This document shows positions 9,574-19,235 of a DNA stretch of 64,000 nt, one piece after another. This DNA is from an uncultured Clostridia bacterium. Its GTDB lineage: Bacteria; Bacillota; Clostridia; Oscillospirales; Ruminococcaceae. A model generated the notes under the pieces. It worked only from the letters and a program-made list of their open reading frames with translations. It had not been told where the DNA came from and ran no database searches. The translations under genes were made by a program, and so were the position numbers. The number at the start of each line of letters is the position of its first letter. Position 1 is the stretch's first letter. The DNA lies in contig CAMCFA010000005.1 in the NCBI GenBank assembly GCA_945873955.1, positions 1-64,000 of the forward strand, written 5' to 3'.

Positions 9574-10043
9574 ATTGTTTCGCTCCCTTCAAAGTGCAGG
9601 CAGTTATCGATAATCTGCTGATTCCTGAAGCATATCTGTATATTCGGCTTTTCATAGCGAAGCCTTGATATAGCTGCGGATTTGTCGATAAGTCCGTCGA
9701 AGTAAAGTTCTATCGTGTTGAATACCTTATCGTTGGCAACGCCGCCGATCACTATATCATAATCGGTTGTATCTTCGCCGCGCCGACAGGACACTATAAA
9801 ATCCAGCCATTCCTCGGAGTAGCTGTCAAACCTCAGGACTTTGCACCGGCTTAGCATACCCTCGTCAAAGTCGTATCTTGACAGAACCCCCTGTTTCCCC
9901 TGACGCTTGAATTTTCCGCACCATTTCTCTGCCTGTTCCCGGAGAGGCGTAACGTAAAATCCCCTGCCGAAATCAACATTCTTCCGTGAATGAAGCAGGT
10001 CGGGGTGAGCTACCTCAACATACGAACCGTGATAGAGAATCAT
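9570..10043 (-). CDS. DUF3990 family protein, predicted ADP-ribosyltransferase-like fold
   Basis: MILYHGSYVEV...DFGRGFYVTPLREQAEKW resembles H-Y-E type ART core; 4-nt overlaps on both sides. Confidence 0.7.
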   Translation of the reverse strand: MILYHGSYVEVAHPDLLHSRKNVDFGRGFYVTPLREQAEKWCGKFKRQGKQGVLSRYDFDEGMLSRCKVLRFDSYSEEWLDFIVSCRRGEDTTDYDIVIGGVANDKVFNTIELYFDGLIDKSAAISRLRYEKPNIQICFRNQQIIDNCLHFEGSETI

Positions 10044-10267
10044 ACGCCGACCCCTTTCTCCCTCATCACACGGATTATGTCATCGGTGATGTATTCCTTG
10101 CTCTGGGTGTGGAGTATGTCATAATTTGCGGCAATGTATCCGGACAGCAGACCGCTCTTTTCCAGCGCATCGTAGACCTTTTCGGGAGCTGTATCCATTG
10201 CGTTTGCAATGTTCTCAATGCAGAATACTGCAAATTCAAGCTCATTGGAATTGGATATTCCGCTCAT
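10040..10267 (-). CDS. DUF3791 family protein
   Basis: FAVFCIENIANAMDTAPEKVYDALEKSGLLSGYIAANYDILHTQSKEYITDDIIRVMREKG matches recalled DUF3791 pattern. Confidence 0.7.
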   Translation of the reverse strand: MSGISNSNELEFAVFCIENIANAMDTAPEKVYDALEKSGLLSGYIAANYDILHTQSKEYITDDIIRVMREKGVGV

Positions 10268-10290
10268 TAAAACACCCCCTGAATACGAAA

Positions 10291-10319
10291 AGCACAGAGA
10301 GCAAAAAACTCTCTGTGCT
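10291..10319 (-). terminator. Intrinsic terminator of ssrA
   Basis: 11-bp stem AGCACAGAGAG/CTCTCTGTGCT followed by TTTTC on the minus strand. Confidence 0.75.
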
Positions 10320-10357
10320 CTCTTGTTTGCACATAAAATTATTTACGTGTGCATTGT

Positions 10358-10710
10358 TGGTGGAGCCGAGGGGAATTGAACCCCTGTCCGAAAACCCGTC
10401 CTCACAACTTTCTCCGAGTGCAGTCTGTCTTTTAGATCTCCCTCATACGAGCGCCGGCAAACAGGCTCTCGCACTTGGCAGCCTTTGATACATCAGAGAT
10501 TACAAGGCAACTCATCAATGACGTTCACCACTAGTCGACGCCATATCCCCGCCCGTGGTAGTGCGGAGTATGACGGCAGCCGCACTTAGGCAGCTACAGG
10601 TACAAACTCGTCGTCTGCGTTTAAATTTAAAGTTGCGACGATTAAAGTGATTTCGCCCTCACTACTCGCTTATTGTGCATCAGAATCCCCGTCGAAGCCT
10701 TTACGGCCCC
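10358..10710 (-). ncRNA. ssrA: tmRNA
   Basis: Minus strand begins GGGGCCGTAAAGGCTTCGACGGGGATTC, ends GGACAGGGGTTCAATTCCCCTCGGCTCCACCA; tag ORF ADDEFVPVAA* at 10618-10586. Confidence 0.97.
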
Positions 10711-10741
10711 ATGTGTTCTGTATGCCTTTTGTTGTCTTTAC

Positions 10742-10770
10742 AGTATATCACATTTTCACGGCTTTGTCAA
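10742..10770 (-). promoter_or_regulatory. Sigma-A promoter of ssrA
   Basis: TTGACA-N17-TATACT. Confidence 0.85.
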
Positions 10771-10891
10771 GCGGGAATAATGACCTTTTTTATAAAAATC
10801 TTTGTGAAAGCTCAGATCCTGCCAGAAAAAGTCGGTGAGAAAGCCCGGCGCCACGCCGGACATATTCTCACCGCTTCTCAGTATTTTGTGT

Positions 10892-13800
10892 TCACTGCCC
10901 GTCCTCCGATGGGAGGATCTGTATGCTCTCAAAATCGAAATCACAGCCGGGCAGGAACATCAGCTTCACCGTCATTCTGCCGTGCAGCGGCGGGAGCTTG
11001 GCAGACACCGTGATGTACTCCTCGCTGTGCGGGAACTCGATTATCTCGGTGTGGACTACCCCTGTTTCGTCCGCGAAATGCAAGTGGATCGAATCGTTGT
11101 CGTGGCGGGTGAGCCCGGTGAGCCGCACCTCCGATGTCCCACGCGTGAGATCCATGTCCTCAAAGTCGATAAACACGTTGTTGCCGATATCGGTGATCGC
11201 GCCTCCGCTGATCTTGTAGCTGTCCCCGTGAACAAGGTCGCAGTCTGCGGCGTTGAGCCGCTCGTATGCCTTCAGCTTCGGCTGGAACTGGAATCCCCCG
11301 AAATCTATCCGCATGTCCGTCTTGTCAAACTCGAAGAAAATATCCTGTATCCCAGTCAGATTTTCCGGCAGGGTATAACTGTTGTCCTGATAGGTCTGCC
11401 AGATGAAATTCGCCTGATAGGTGAACTCCCCCAGCCTTACCGAACCGCTCTCCCCCGGCTTCCCCAGCCACAGCCGGAAGCCGAACGGGTCGTCCTTGTG
11501 CCAGTTTATCACCCGGATAAGGAAGCTGTCTGTGCCGTACTTACCGAAATCGACCTTTGTGAAGCCCACGATATTGCTGTCCGCCTTGATGTTCACGCCG
11601 CCCTGCGAAACCTCGTCCATGACCGCAATGCTGTCGGTGTAATGACACGCGGGCAGGAACTTATACGGGTCGAAGCACGCCTGCCCGAACCCCTCCGCGG
11701 TGAACTCGTACTCTGAGATCACCTCTGCCTGCGGCTTGCCGTTATTGCAGGAGCAGCGCAGCCGGAACGCACCGTCGCCTAAAGCCGTGAGCACTGCATT
11801 GTTTCCCTCCGCAGCTACCGAAGCAATGTTCGTCGTAATACCGCTGTTCGTTACAACGCTCCACACAAGCTCGCCGTATCCTGCGTTCGCCGGGAATACC
11901 CTCGCTATGATACGGCACTCCGGGCAGTCCGGGGTGAGCGCTTCTCCGGTGCTGCGGGTGAGTTCAATCTTCCGCACCGGCACTCTGCCATCGTCCACAT
12001 TCTCGGTGATGTTCTCGATAACGCACACGCCCTCGCGAAACTCTCCGGGCGCGGCGGGCAGCGCCTTTATCACCAGCTCCGCGCCGCGAAGTCCCTCCGC
12101 GGACCCTCTCACCACGATATCCCCAGCGGAAACTCCCGGGGCTATGTAAGCCGCCGCCTTGCCGGAAAACAGCTTTCTTTCCGCGGATTTGTAGCTGTCG
12201 TAGTCGGTGCTGTCACCGTTGTCATAGCCTACCAGCCTGCCGCCCTCTACCTCAATGCAAACTCTGTCCCGGGCGTTCTCCACCGGGTTTCCGTCACGGT
12301 CAACGGTGGATATCTCCACCACTGCGATATCCTCGCCGTTTGCCGTGACAGCGTTCCTGCAACATTCCAGCACCACCGCCGCACTGTCGCCGAAGGAGCG
12401 CTTCACTGCCTCCAGCGTTTCGCCGGAAGCCGCCCTGCCGCAGGCGCGAAGCTCCCCCGGCTCATAGCGCACCTGCCACGCCGCGGTGAAGTCCTCCGGG
12501 ACGCGCCTGCCCAGCGACCTGCCGTTGAGAAACAGCTCAACCTCCGGCAGATTCGTATAAGCCACCACGTCGATAAGCTGCCCTTCGTTGAAGTCCCAGT
12601 AGGGCATGAGGTGCAGCACCGGCTCTCCGCCCCACGCCGCCTTATACAGCCAGAAGCTGTCCTTTTTGAGTCCCGCCGTGTCAATGCTGCCGTAGTAGGC
12701 GTTCTTAGTGGAATAGGGCGACGGCTCGCCGATATAGTCCGAACCCGTCCAGATAAACATTCCCGCGCAGTAATCGCAGTCGCGGTTTATGCGTATTATC
12801 TTCTGCGGCATGTCCGCTGAAACTCCCGCCCGGCAGTTGCCCAGAGAGCTGCACTGCAAGTCCTCGTGGGTGAGGAACGCCGCCGCTCTTGGGAAATGGT
12901 ACACTCCCCTGCTCTTGACGCCGGCGGTGGTCTCGCTGCCGTATATCCTCCAGTCCGGGTGCGACGCGTGGTGCTCCGCGTAAAGGCTCTCGCCGTAGTT
13001 ATAGCCCACTATGTCCAGTTCCTCGGCACAGCGCTGTCCGCCATCCCACGGCATGTAGTTGCTGCCGTGTGTGGTCGGGGCGTTTCCCAGAGGGTCGTGC
13101 TTTCTCACCGCCGCGTGCAGCAGCTTTGTCACCTCGCAGCCCCGGGGCGAAACGTGCTGGTCGTATATCTCGTTGCCGATACTCCACATTATCACACTGG
13201 GGTGATTACGGTCGCGGCGAACCCAGCTTGCGACGTCCCGCTCGTACCACTCGTCAAAGAAACGCGCATAATCGTACTCGGTCTTGGGGCGCTCCCACAT
13301 GTCGAACTCCTCGCTGTCCACAAGTATTCCAAGCTCGTCGCACAGCTCCATGAAGCCCACCGCCGGGGGATTGTGGGAGGTACGCACCGCGTTTACCCCC
13401 ATTTCCAGCATGGACTTAAGCTGCCGCCGCGCCGCAGACTTGTTGAACGCCGCGCCAAGACAGCCCAGATCGTGGTGCAGGCAGACACCGTTCAGCTTGA
13501 CATGCCGCCCGTTGAGGAAGAACCCCTCGTCCGGGTCGAAACGGATATCCCGCAGCCCGGTTTTCTGCGTTATACTGTCGATCTCCGCGCCGTTTTCCAG
13601 CAGGGTGGTTTCCAGCGTCAGCAGGTTCGGTGAGGCGATATCCCAGATATCGCCGGGGTCAACGTCATTCAGCAGGAAACTCGCCGCGGTCAGCGGCTGC
13701 GCGGGGTACTCCCCGGAATACAGCAGCTTATCGCCGTTTCTGAGCTGAAAACACACGTCCATGCCGTCGGCGCACAGGGTCTCCGCGTTGAGCTCGCACT

Positions 13801-14269
13801 GCCACGCGCCGCCCTTCTTTTCGGCATGGAAGTACACCCCGTCGGTCACAAGGCGGCTCTCCGGTGAGTTTATCAGCCACACGTCCCGGAATATCCCCGC
13901 GCCGGAATACCAGCGGGTGTTCGGCGACATGTGCCGCACCAGCACGCCTATCTCATTCACGCCGCTGTGCAGGAAACGGGTGATGTCCGCCTCAAACGAG
14001 GTGTAGCCGTACTTCCAGTCGAACGCGGGCGCGCCGTTGACGTACACGGTGCAATCCATGTACACGCCCTCAAAATACAGCCGGATACTTCTGCCGGTGA
14101 TGTCGCCGAAGTCCCAGCTTTTGCGGTAATGCCCGTCGGAGCTTTCGTACAGGTCGTGTGCGTTGTTGATGAGCCAGTCGTGCGGGATATGCACCGGTCG
14201 GAACTCCTCCGGCTGCCCGCCGGGAGCAGTCTTGCAGAAGCTCCAGCCGTCGTTGAACAATGTTTTCAT
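10892..14269 (-). CDS. Glycoside hydrolase family 2 protein (beta-galactosidase-like)
   Basis: GH2 N-terminus NDGWSFCKTAPGGQ...IPHDW; catalytic-type SIGNEIYDQ and YGSETTAG; long C-terminal extension. Confidence 0.93.
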   Translation of the reverse strand: MKTLFNDGWSFCKTAPGGQPEEFRPVHIPHDWLINNAHDLYESSDGHYRKSWDFGDITGRSIRLYFEGVYMDCTVYVNGAPAFDWKYGYTSFEADITRFLHSGVNEIGVLVRHMSPNTRWYSGAGIFRDVWLINSPESRLVTDGVYFHAEKKGGAWQCELNAETLCADGMDVCFQLRNGDKLLYSGEYPAQPLTAASFLLNDVDPGDIWDIASPNLLTLETTLLENGAEIDSITQKTGLRDIRFDPDEGFFLNGRHVKLNGVCLHHDLGCLGAAFNKSAARRQLKSMLEMGVNAVRTSHNPPAVGFMELCDELGILVDSEEFDMWERPKTEYDYARFFDEWYERDVASWVRRDRNHPSVIMWSIGNEIYDQHVSPRGCEVTKLLHAAVRKHDPLGNAPTTHGSNYMPWDGGQRCAEELDIVGYNYGESLYAEHHASHPDWRIYGSETTAGVKSRGVYHFPRAAAFLTHEDLQCSSLGNCRAGVSADMPQKIIRINRDCDYCAGMFIWTGSDYIGEPSPYSTKNAYYGSIDTAGLKKDSFWLYKAAWGGEPVLHLMPYWDFNEGQLIDVVAYTNLPEVELFLNGRSLGRRVPEDFTAAWQVRYEPGELRACGRAASGETLEAVKRSFGDSAAVVLECCRNAVTANGEDIAVVEISTVDRDGNPVENARDRVCIEVEGGRLVGYDNGDSTDYDSYKSAERKLFSGKAAAYIAPGVSAGDIVVRGSAEGLRGAELVIKALPAAPGEFREGVCVIENITENVDDGRVPVRKIELTRSTGEALTPDCPECRIIARVFPANAGYGELVWSVVTNSGITTNIASVAAEGNNAVLTALGDGAFRLRCSCNNGKPQAEVISEYEFTAEGFGQACFDPYKFLPACHYTDSIAVMDEVSQGGVNIKADSNIVGFTKVDFGKYGTDSFLIRVINWHKDDPFGFRLWLGKPGESGSVRLGEFTYQANFIWQTYQDNSYTLPENLTGIQDIFFEFDKTDMRIDFGGFQFQPKLKAYERLNAADCDLVHGDSYKISGGAITDIGNNVFIDFEDMDLTRGTSEVRLTGLTRHDNDSIHLHFADETGVVHTEIIEFPHSEEYITVSAKLPPLHGRMTVKLMFLPGCDFDFESIQILPSEDGQ

Positions 14270-14272
14270 AGG

Positions 14273-15121
14273 TTACCTCTTTCCCTTATACAGACTTCTA
14301 TATTGTGTTGGGGTGAGCTTTTCGTGCTTTCTGAACACGGTGCAGAAGTACCCCGCGTCCGCAAAGCCGGACAGTCTCGCGACCTCCGCGGCGGGAATGT
14401 CCGTTTCGGTCAGCAGGCGCTTCGCCTCTTGTATCCTGCGGCAGGAAACGTACTCGTTCGGGCGGAGGTTCATGGTCTGCCGGAATTTCCTGCAAAGGTA
14501 CTGCTGCGACACCCCGGAGATCTCCGCCAGCACCGCCACGGAGAAATCCTCCCGGTAATGCTCGTCAATATAATTCAGCGCCGGAAGAATGATGTCGCTG
14601 CGGTCTGCCCCTCCGGGAACTCCGCTGCCGGACGCCAGCCGGTGGAACTCCATAAGATACTGATACATCAGCCCGGAGCAGATGTAGTTGCCGTATATCC
14701 TGTCCGACCTCAGCGCAACGAACATCTTGTCATACAGCCGTTGCAGGGAGCTGCCGTCCTCCAGCCGCACCACCAGCGGCTTCGTCATGCCAAGCTCGCG
14801 CAGGGTCTGCTTGCAGGCGCTGCCGCCGAACACTATCCAGCGGACGTCCCAGCGCGCCTCGTCCGGGACGTACTCATGCGGGTAGTCCGCCGGCAGGAAG
14901 AAATAACAGCCGTCGGTTATCCGGACGGTGGTGCTGTCGAATTTCAGCGTGCCGCCGCCCTTCGCGCAGAACAGTATCTGATCCCAGCAGTAGCCCTCCG
15001 GGCGATCCACCCGGCACTGATACTCGGTGCCGCCTATCCCGGCAAGAAAAACCGGAAGCTCCTTGACCTGCCCGATATATGGATAAAAATGCTGATTTAT
15101 CGCAGTTCTTTTCGCAGACAT
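14273..15121 (-). CDS. AraC family transcriptional regulator
   Basis: Two C-terminal HTHs (ISGVSQQYLCRKFRQTMNLRPNEYV...LSGFADAGYFCTVFRKHEKLTPTQYR); start at MSAKRTAINQ with AAAGGTG RBS. Confidence 0.92.
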   Translation of the reverse strand: MSAKRTAINQHFYPYIGQVKELPVFLAGIGGTEYQCRVDRPEGYCWDQILFCAKGGGTLKFDSTTVRITDGCYFFLPADYPHEYVPDEARWDVRWIVFGGSACKQTLRELGMTKPLVVRLEDGSSLQRLYDKMFVALRSDRIYGNYICSGLMYQYLMEFHRLASGSGVPGGADRSDIILPALNYIDEHYREDFSVAVLAEISGVSQQYLCRKFRQTMNLRPNEYVSCRRIQEAKRLLTETDIPAAEVARLSGFADAGYFCTVFRKHEKLTPTQYRSLYKGKR

Positions 15122-15311
15122 ATCGTCACACCTTTCAATAATAGTATAGTGTATCGCCGCCGGGTTGTCAATAGGAAATTTGAATATTTGTTTGCACTTT
15201 TTCCGCTTAAACAGCTTATTCATAGGCAGTAATTTTAATTTTTGAAACTAAAACCCATGACCGCGCAGAAAATTTCAAACACCCCAGCGCAAATTCCCCG
15301 GAAACAACAAA

Positions 15312-15335
15312 TCCCCCCCCGGTCGCCCGGAGGGG
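15312..15335 (-). terminator. Probable intrinsic terminator of nifJ
   Basis: CCCCTCCGG/CCGGGGGGG stem then ATTTGTT on minus strand. Confidence 0.55.
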
Positions 15336-15366
15336 AAAATTGTTATTCAAGCGTATCAGGTGAATA

Positions 15367-18300
15367 TCAGTCCTGCTTGAACTCGTCCTCGTACATCTTC
15401 TGCATTTCAACGAGGTGCTTGTACTTAGCCTCGGAATTCTTAACTGCTCTGTCGAACAGCGCGGTAGCTCTCTCGGGGTTAGCACGCATGAGGGAGTTGT
15501 AACGTACCTCTCTCATCATGAACGCCTTGTAGTCGCCGGTCGGAGCCTTGCTGTCGAGGGAGAACGGGTTCTTGCCCTCCTCTGCCAGAGCCGGGTTGAA
15601 CCGGAACAGGTGCCAGTAACCAGCTTCAACAGCTTCCTTCTCAACCTGCTGAGCGATAGTCAGACCGCCCTTGATACCGTGGTTGATGCAGGGTGCGTAA
15701 GCAATGATGAGGGACGGACCGTTGTAAGCCTCAGCCTCAGCGATAGCCTTTAAGCACTGGTTTCTGTCAGCGCCCATGGAGATCTGTGCAACATATACAT
15801 AGCCGTAGCTCATTGCAATGCCTGCGAGATCCTTCTTCTTAACGTCCTTACCGCCTGCTGCGAACTGTGCAACTGCGCCCACGTTGGTAGCCTTGGAAGC
15901 CTGTCCGCCGGTGTTGGAGTAAACCTCGGTATCGAATACCAGAATGTTTACGTTCTTGCCGGAAGCGATAACGTGGTCAAGTCCGCCGTAGCCGATATCG
16001 TAAGCCCAGCCGTCGCCGCCTAAGATCCACTGGCTCTTCTTGGAGAGGTAGTTCTTAAGCTTCAGTACTTCTGCAACAAGCGGCTCGGTAGCACACGGGC
16101 AGCTCTCGAATGCGTCAACAAGGTTCTTGGTAGCAACTGCGTTAGCCTTGCCATCGTTCTCGGTCTTGAAGTACTCGTCGATAAGTGCCTTAGCCTTCTC
16201 GTGACCTTCAAGCGCCGCGATCTCCTTCAGCTTGCTCTGTGCTCTCTTGCGGAGGGTATCCTGTGCAAGGAACATACCAAGACCGAATTCAGCGTTGTCC
16301 TCGAACAGGGAGTTAGCCCATGCCGGACCCTTGCCTTCCTTGTTGGTGGTGTAAGGAGTAGACGGCTCGGAGCCTGCCCAGATAGAGGAGCAGCCGGTAG
16401 CGTTTGCAATGTACATTCTGTCGCCGAAGAGCTGAGTTACCAGCTTAGCATACGGTGTTTCGCCGCAGCCTGCGCATGCGCCGGAGAATTCGAGCAGCGG
16501 CTGCTTGAACTGAGAGCCCTTAATGGTGGTCTCCTTGAACTTCTCGTGAACCTCAGGCTTGTCAGCCACAGCCTTGGATACAGCGTAGTCGAATACCGGC
16601 TGCTGATCCATCTGGGTATCAAGAGGCTTCATAACGAGAGCCTTGTTCTTAGCCGGGCAAACCTGTGCGCAGACGCCGCAGCCGGTGCAGTCCAGAACAG
16701 ATACGGACATTGTGAACTTCATGCCCGGCAGCGCCATAGCGTCCTTCAGCTTTGCGGAAGCGGGAGCTGCAGCAGCCTCAGCCTCGGTGAGAACAACAGG
16801 ACGGATTACTGCGTGCGGACATACAAAGGAGCACTGGTTACACTGGATACAGTTGTCGGGCTGCCACTCGGGAACGTCAACGGCAATGCCGCGCTTCTCA
16901 AATGCAGCGGAGCCCTGCGGCATTGTGCCGTCAGCGATGTCAACGAAAGTAGATACAGGAATCTGGTCGCCGCGCTGTGCGTTTACAGGGATCTGTACGT
17001 TGTTTACGAAGTCAACGAGGAACTTGTTGTCGCCCTCTGCCTTGTGTACCGGCAGCTCGCCCTTAGCGTCAGCCCAAGAAGCGGGAACGTCAACCTTGAT
17101 AACCTCGCCTGCGCCTCTGTCGATAGCGGCGTAGTTCATGTTGACGATATCGTCGCCCTTCTTAGCGAAGGACTTGTACGCCATCTTCTTCATGTAGGTG
17201 ATAGCGTCTTCAGCGGGGATAATGTTTGCGATAGAGAAGAACGCAGCCTGAAGAACGGTGTTGGTCTTGTTGCCCAGACCGATCTCTCTTGCAACCTTAT
17301 TAGCGTTGATGATGTAGAAGTTGATGTTGTTCTTAGCAATGTAAGCCTTTACGGGAGCGGGCAGCTTCTCGTCCAGCTCATCAACAGACCAGTGGCAGTT
17401 CAGCAGGAAAGATCCGCCGGGAACTACGTCCTGAACCATATCGTACTTGTCGATATAGGACTGGTTGTGGCAGGCAACGAAGTTTGCCTTGTTGATGAAG
17501 TATGTAGACTTGATCGGTGTCTTACCGAAGCGCAGGTGAGAAATGGTTACGCCGCCGGACTTCTTGGAGTCGTAAGCGAAGTATGCCTGTGCGTACATGT
17601 CGGTGTGGTCGCCGATGATCTTGATAGAGTTCTTGTTCGCGCCAACGGTACCGTCAGAGCCAAGACCCCAGAACTTGCAGCAGGTGGTGCCTTCCGGAGT
17701 GGTGTTCGGGTTCTCGGTAGGAGTGAGGGACAGGTTGGTAACGTCGTCGTTGATACCGAGGGTGAATACCGGCTTGCTGGTGTTGTTGTAAACAGCGATG
17801 ATCTGAGCCGGGTTGCAGTCCTTGGAACCAAGACCGTAACGTCCGGTGAATACCTGAGCGTCCTGGAACTTGTTCTCCTTCTTGAGGGCAGCAACAACGT
17901 CCAGATAAAGCGGCTCGCCGAGGGAGCCGGGCTCCTTGGTTCTGTCGAGAACGGAGATCTTCTTAACGGTAGCGGGGATAGCGTCAACAAATGCGGAGGA
18001 AACGAACGGTCTGTACAGTCTAACCTTAACCAGACCAACCTTTCTGCCCTGCTTTGCGAGATAGTCGATAGTTTCTTCAATGGTGTCGCATACAGAACCC
18101 ATTGCTACGATAACTTCCTCAGCGTCGGGTGCGCCGTAGTAGTTGAACAGCTTGTAATCAGTACCGATCTCAGCGTTTACCTTGTCCATGTACTCGGTAA
18201 CGATGTTCGGGATATTGTTGTAGTAGGTGTTGCAAGCCTCTCTTGCCTGGAAGAAGATGTCAGGGTTCTGTGCAGAACCGTGGAGAACAGGCTTTTCAGG

Positions 18301-18927
18301 GTTGAGCGCTCTGTCGCGGAATGCCTGAACAGCGTCCATGTCTACCATGTTCTTGAGAGTCTCATAGTCCCACTTTTCGATCTTCTGGATCTCGTGAGAG
18401 GTTCTGAAGCCGTCGAAGAAGTGCAGGAACGGAACTCTGCCCTTGATAGTGGACAGGTGTGCAACTGCGCCGAGGTCCATAACCTCCTGCGGGTTAGTGG
18501 AGCAAAGCATAGCGTAACCGGTCTGACGACATGCGTAGATATCGCTGTGGTCGCCGAAGATAGACAGCGCATGGGAAGCAACTGCACGCGCGGAAACGTG
18601 GATAACCGACGGAAGCAGCTCGCCTGCGATCTTGTACATATTCGGGATCATCAGAAGAAGACCCTGTGAAGCGGTGTAGGTGGTAGTGAGAGCGCCTGCG
18701 GACAGGGAGCCGTGAACTGCACCGGCAGCGCCTGCCTCGGACTGCATTTCTACGACCTTAACCTGCTCACCGAAGATGTTCTTAACTCCGGCGGTAGACC
18801 ATGAATCGGTAACCTCAGCCATAACGGACGAGGGGGTGATGGGGTAGATAGCCGCTACATCAGTGAACGCATAGGACACGTGAGCCGCAGCGTTATTACC
18901 GTCCATCGTTTGCTTTTCTCTTGCCAT
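15367..18927 (-). CDS. nifJ: Pyruvate:ferredoxin (flavodoxin) oxidoreductase
   Basis: 1186 aa single-chain PFOR; two 4Fe-4S motifs (CIQCNQCSFVCPH, CTGCGVCAQVCP), TPP site GGDGWAYDIGYGGLDHV. Confidence 0.97.
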   Translation of the reverse strand: MAREKQTMDGNNAAAHVSYAFTDVAAIYPITPSSVMAEVTDSWSTAGVKNIFGEQVKVVEMQSEAGAAGAVHGSLSAGALTTTYTASQGLLLMIPNMYKIAGELLPSVIHVSARAVASHALSIFGDHSDIYACRQTGYAMLCSTNPQEVMDLGAVAHLSTIKGRVPFLHFFDGFRTSHEIQKIEKWDYETLKNMVDMDAVQAFRDRALNPEKPVLHGSAQNPDIFFQAREACNTYYNNIPNIVTEYMDKVNAEIGTDYKLFNYYGAPDAEEVIVAMGSVCDTIEETIDYLAKQGRKVGLVKVRLYRPFVSSAFVDAIPATVKKISVLDRTKEPGSLGEPLYLDVVAALKKENKFQDAQVFTGRYGLGSKDCNPAQIIAVYNNTSKPVFTLGINDDVTNLSLTPTENPNTTPEGTTCCKFWGLGSDGTVGANKNSIKIIGDHTDMYAQAYFAYDSKKSGGVTISHLRFGKTPIKSTYFINKANFVACHNQSYIDKYDMVQDVVPGGSFLLNCHWSVDELDEKLPAPVKAYIAKNNINFYIINANKVAREIGLGNKTNTVLQAAFFSIANIIPAEDAITYMKKMAYKSFAKKGDDIVNMNYAAIDRGAGEVIKVDVPASWADAKGELPVHKAEGDNKFLVDFVNNVQIPVNAQRGDQIPVSTFVDIADGTMPQGSAAFEKRGIAVDVPEWQPDNCIQCNQCSFVCPHAVIRPVVLTEAEAAAAPASAKLKDAMALPGMKFTMSVSVLDCTGCGVCAQVCPAKNKALVMKPLDTQMDQQPVFDYAVSKAVADKPEVHEKFKETTIKGSQFKQPLLEFSGACAGCGETPYAKLVTQLFGDRMYIANATGCSSIWAGSEPSTPYTTNKEGKGPAWANSLFEDNAEFGLGMFLAQDTLRKRAQSKLKEIAALEGHEKAKALIDEYFKTENDGKANAVATKNLVDAFESCPCATEPLVAEVLKLKNYLSKKSQWILGGDGWAYDIGYGGLDHVIASGKNVNILVFDTEVYSNTGGQASKATNVGAVAQFAAGGKDVKKKDLAGIAMSYGYVYVAQISMGADRNQCLKAIAEAEAYNGPSLIIAYAPCINHGIKGGLTIAQQVEKEAVEAGYWHLFRFNPALAEEGKNPFSLDSKAPTGDYKAFMMREVRYNSLMRANPERATALFDRAVKNSEAKYKHLVEMQKMYEDEFKQD

Positions 18928-19065
18928 TGGATTTTGTCCTCCTTATTTATCTGGCAGCCCGGAAAGCCCCGGCAGAAATCTCTGCGCAGCCCGTCGCCGC
19001 CTTTTGTGAATGAATATATTCCGCCCTCCGCGCTAACGGCGGACGTACTATTTCAATTTAAGTCT

Positions 19066-19094
19066 ATTCTACCACAATCTCTGCAATTTGTAAA
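19066..19094 (-). promoter_or_regulatory. Sigma-A promoter of nifJ
   Basis: TTTACA-N17-TAGAAT. Confidence 0.7.
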
Positions 19095-19192
19095 TAGCCT
19101 TAGAATTTATTTCAGATTATTTGTGCAACCTGCACTAAAATTCAGTTGAAATCTGCACAAATCGTCATCACTATAAAGAGCGCCGGCAGCAC

Positions 19193-19227
19193 AAAAAGCA
19201 GCCTCCCCCTAAATGGAGCAAGGCTGC
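19193..19227 (-). terminator. Intrinsic terminator at 3' end of flagellar operon (after cheD)
   Basis: GCAGCCT...GGCTGC stem then TTTTTG. Confidence 0.75.
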
Positions 19228-19235
19228 CGCCAGTA

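Noticed and set aside
10835-15232. Long plus-strand ORFs (10835-11716, 12866-13633, 13931-15232) antisense to the GH2 and araC genes
   Set aside because: Shadow ORFs in GC-rich coding sequence; no RBS or recognisable domains
15301-15340. Poly-C run (CCCCCCCC) as a possible phase-variable tract
   Set aside because: It lies in the nifJ terminator stem, outside any coding frame or promoter, so slippage has no evident consequence
16201-18669. 822-aa plus-strand ORF antisense to nifJ
   Set aside because: Mirror frame of a highly codon-biased gene; sequence is repetitive Leu/Val/Arg-rich with no family resemblance, while the minus strand is clearly nifJ
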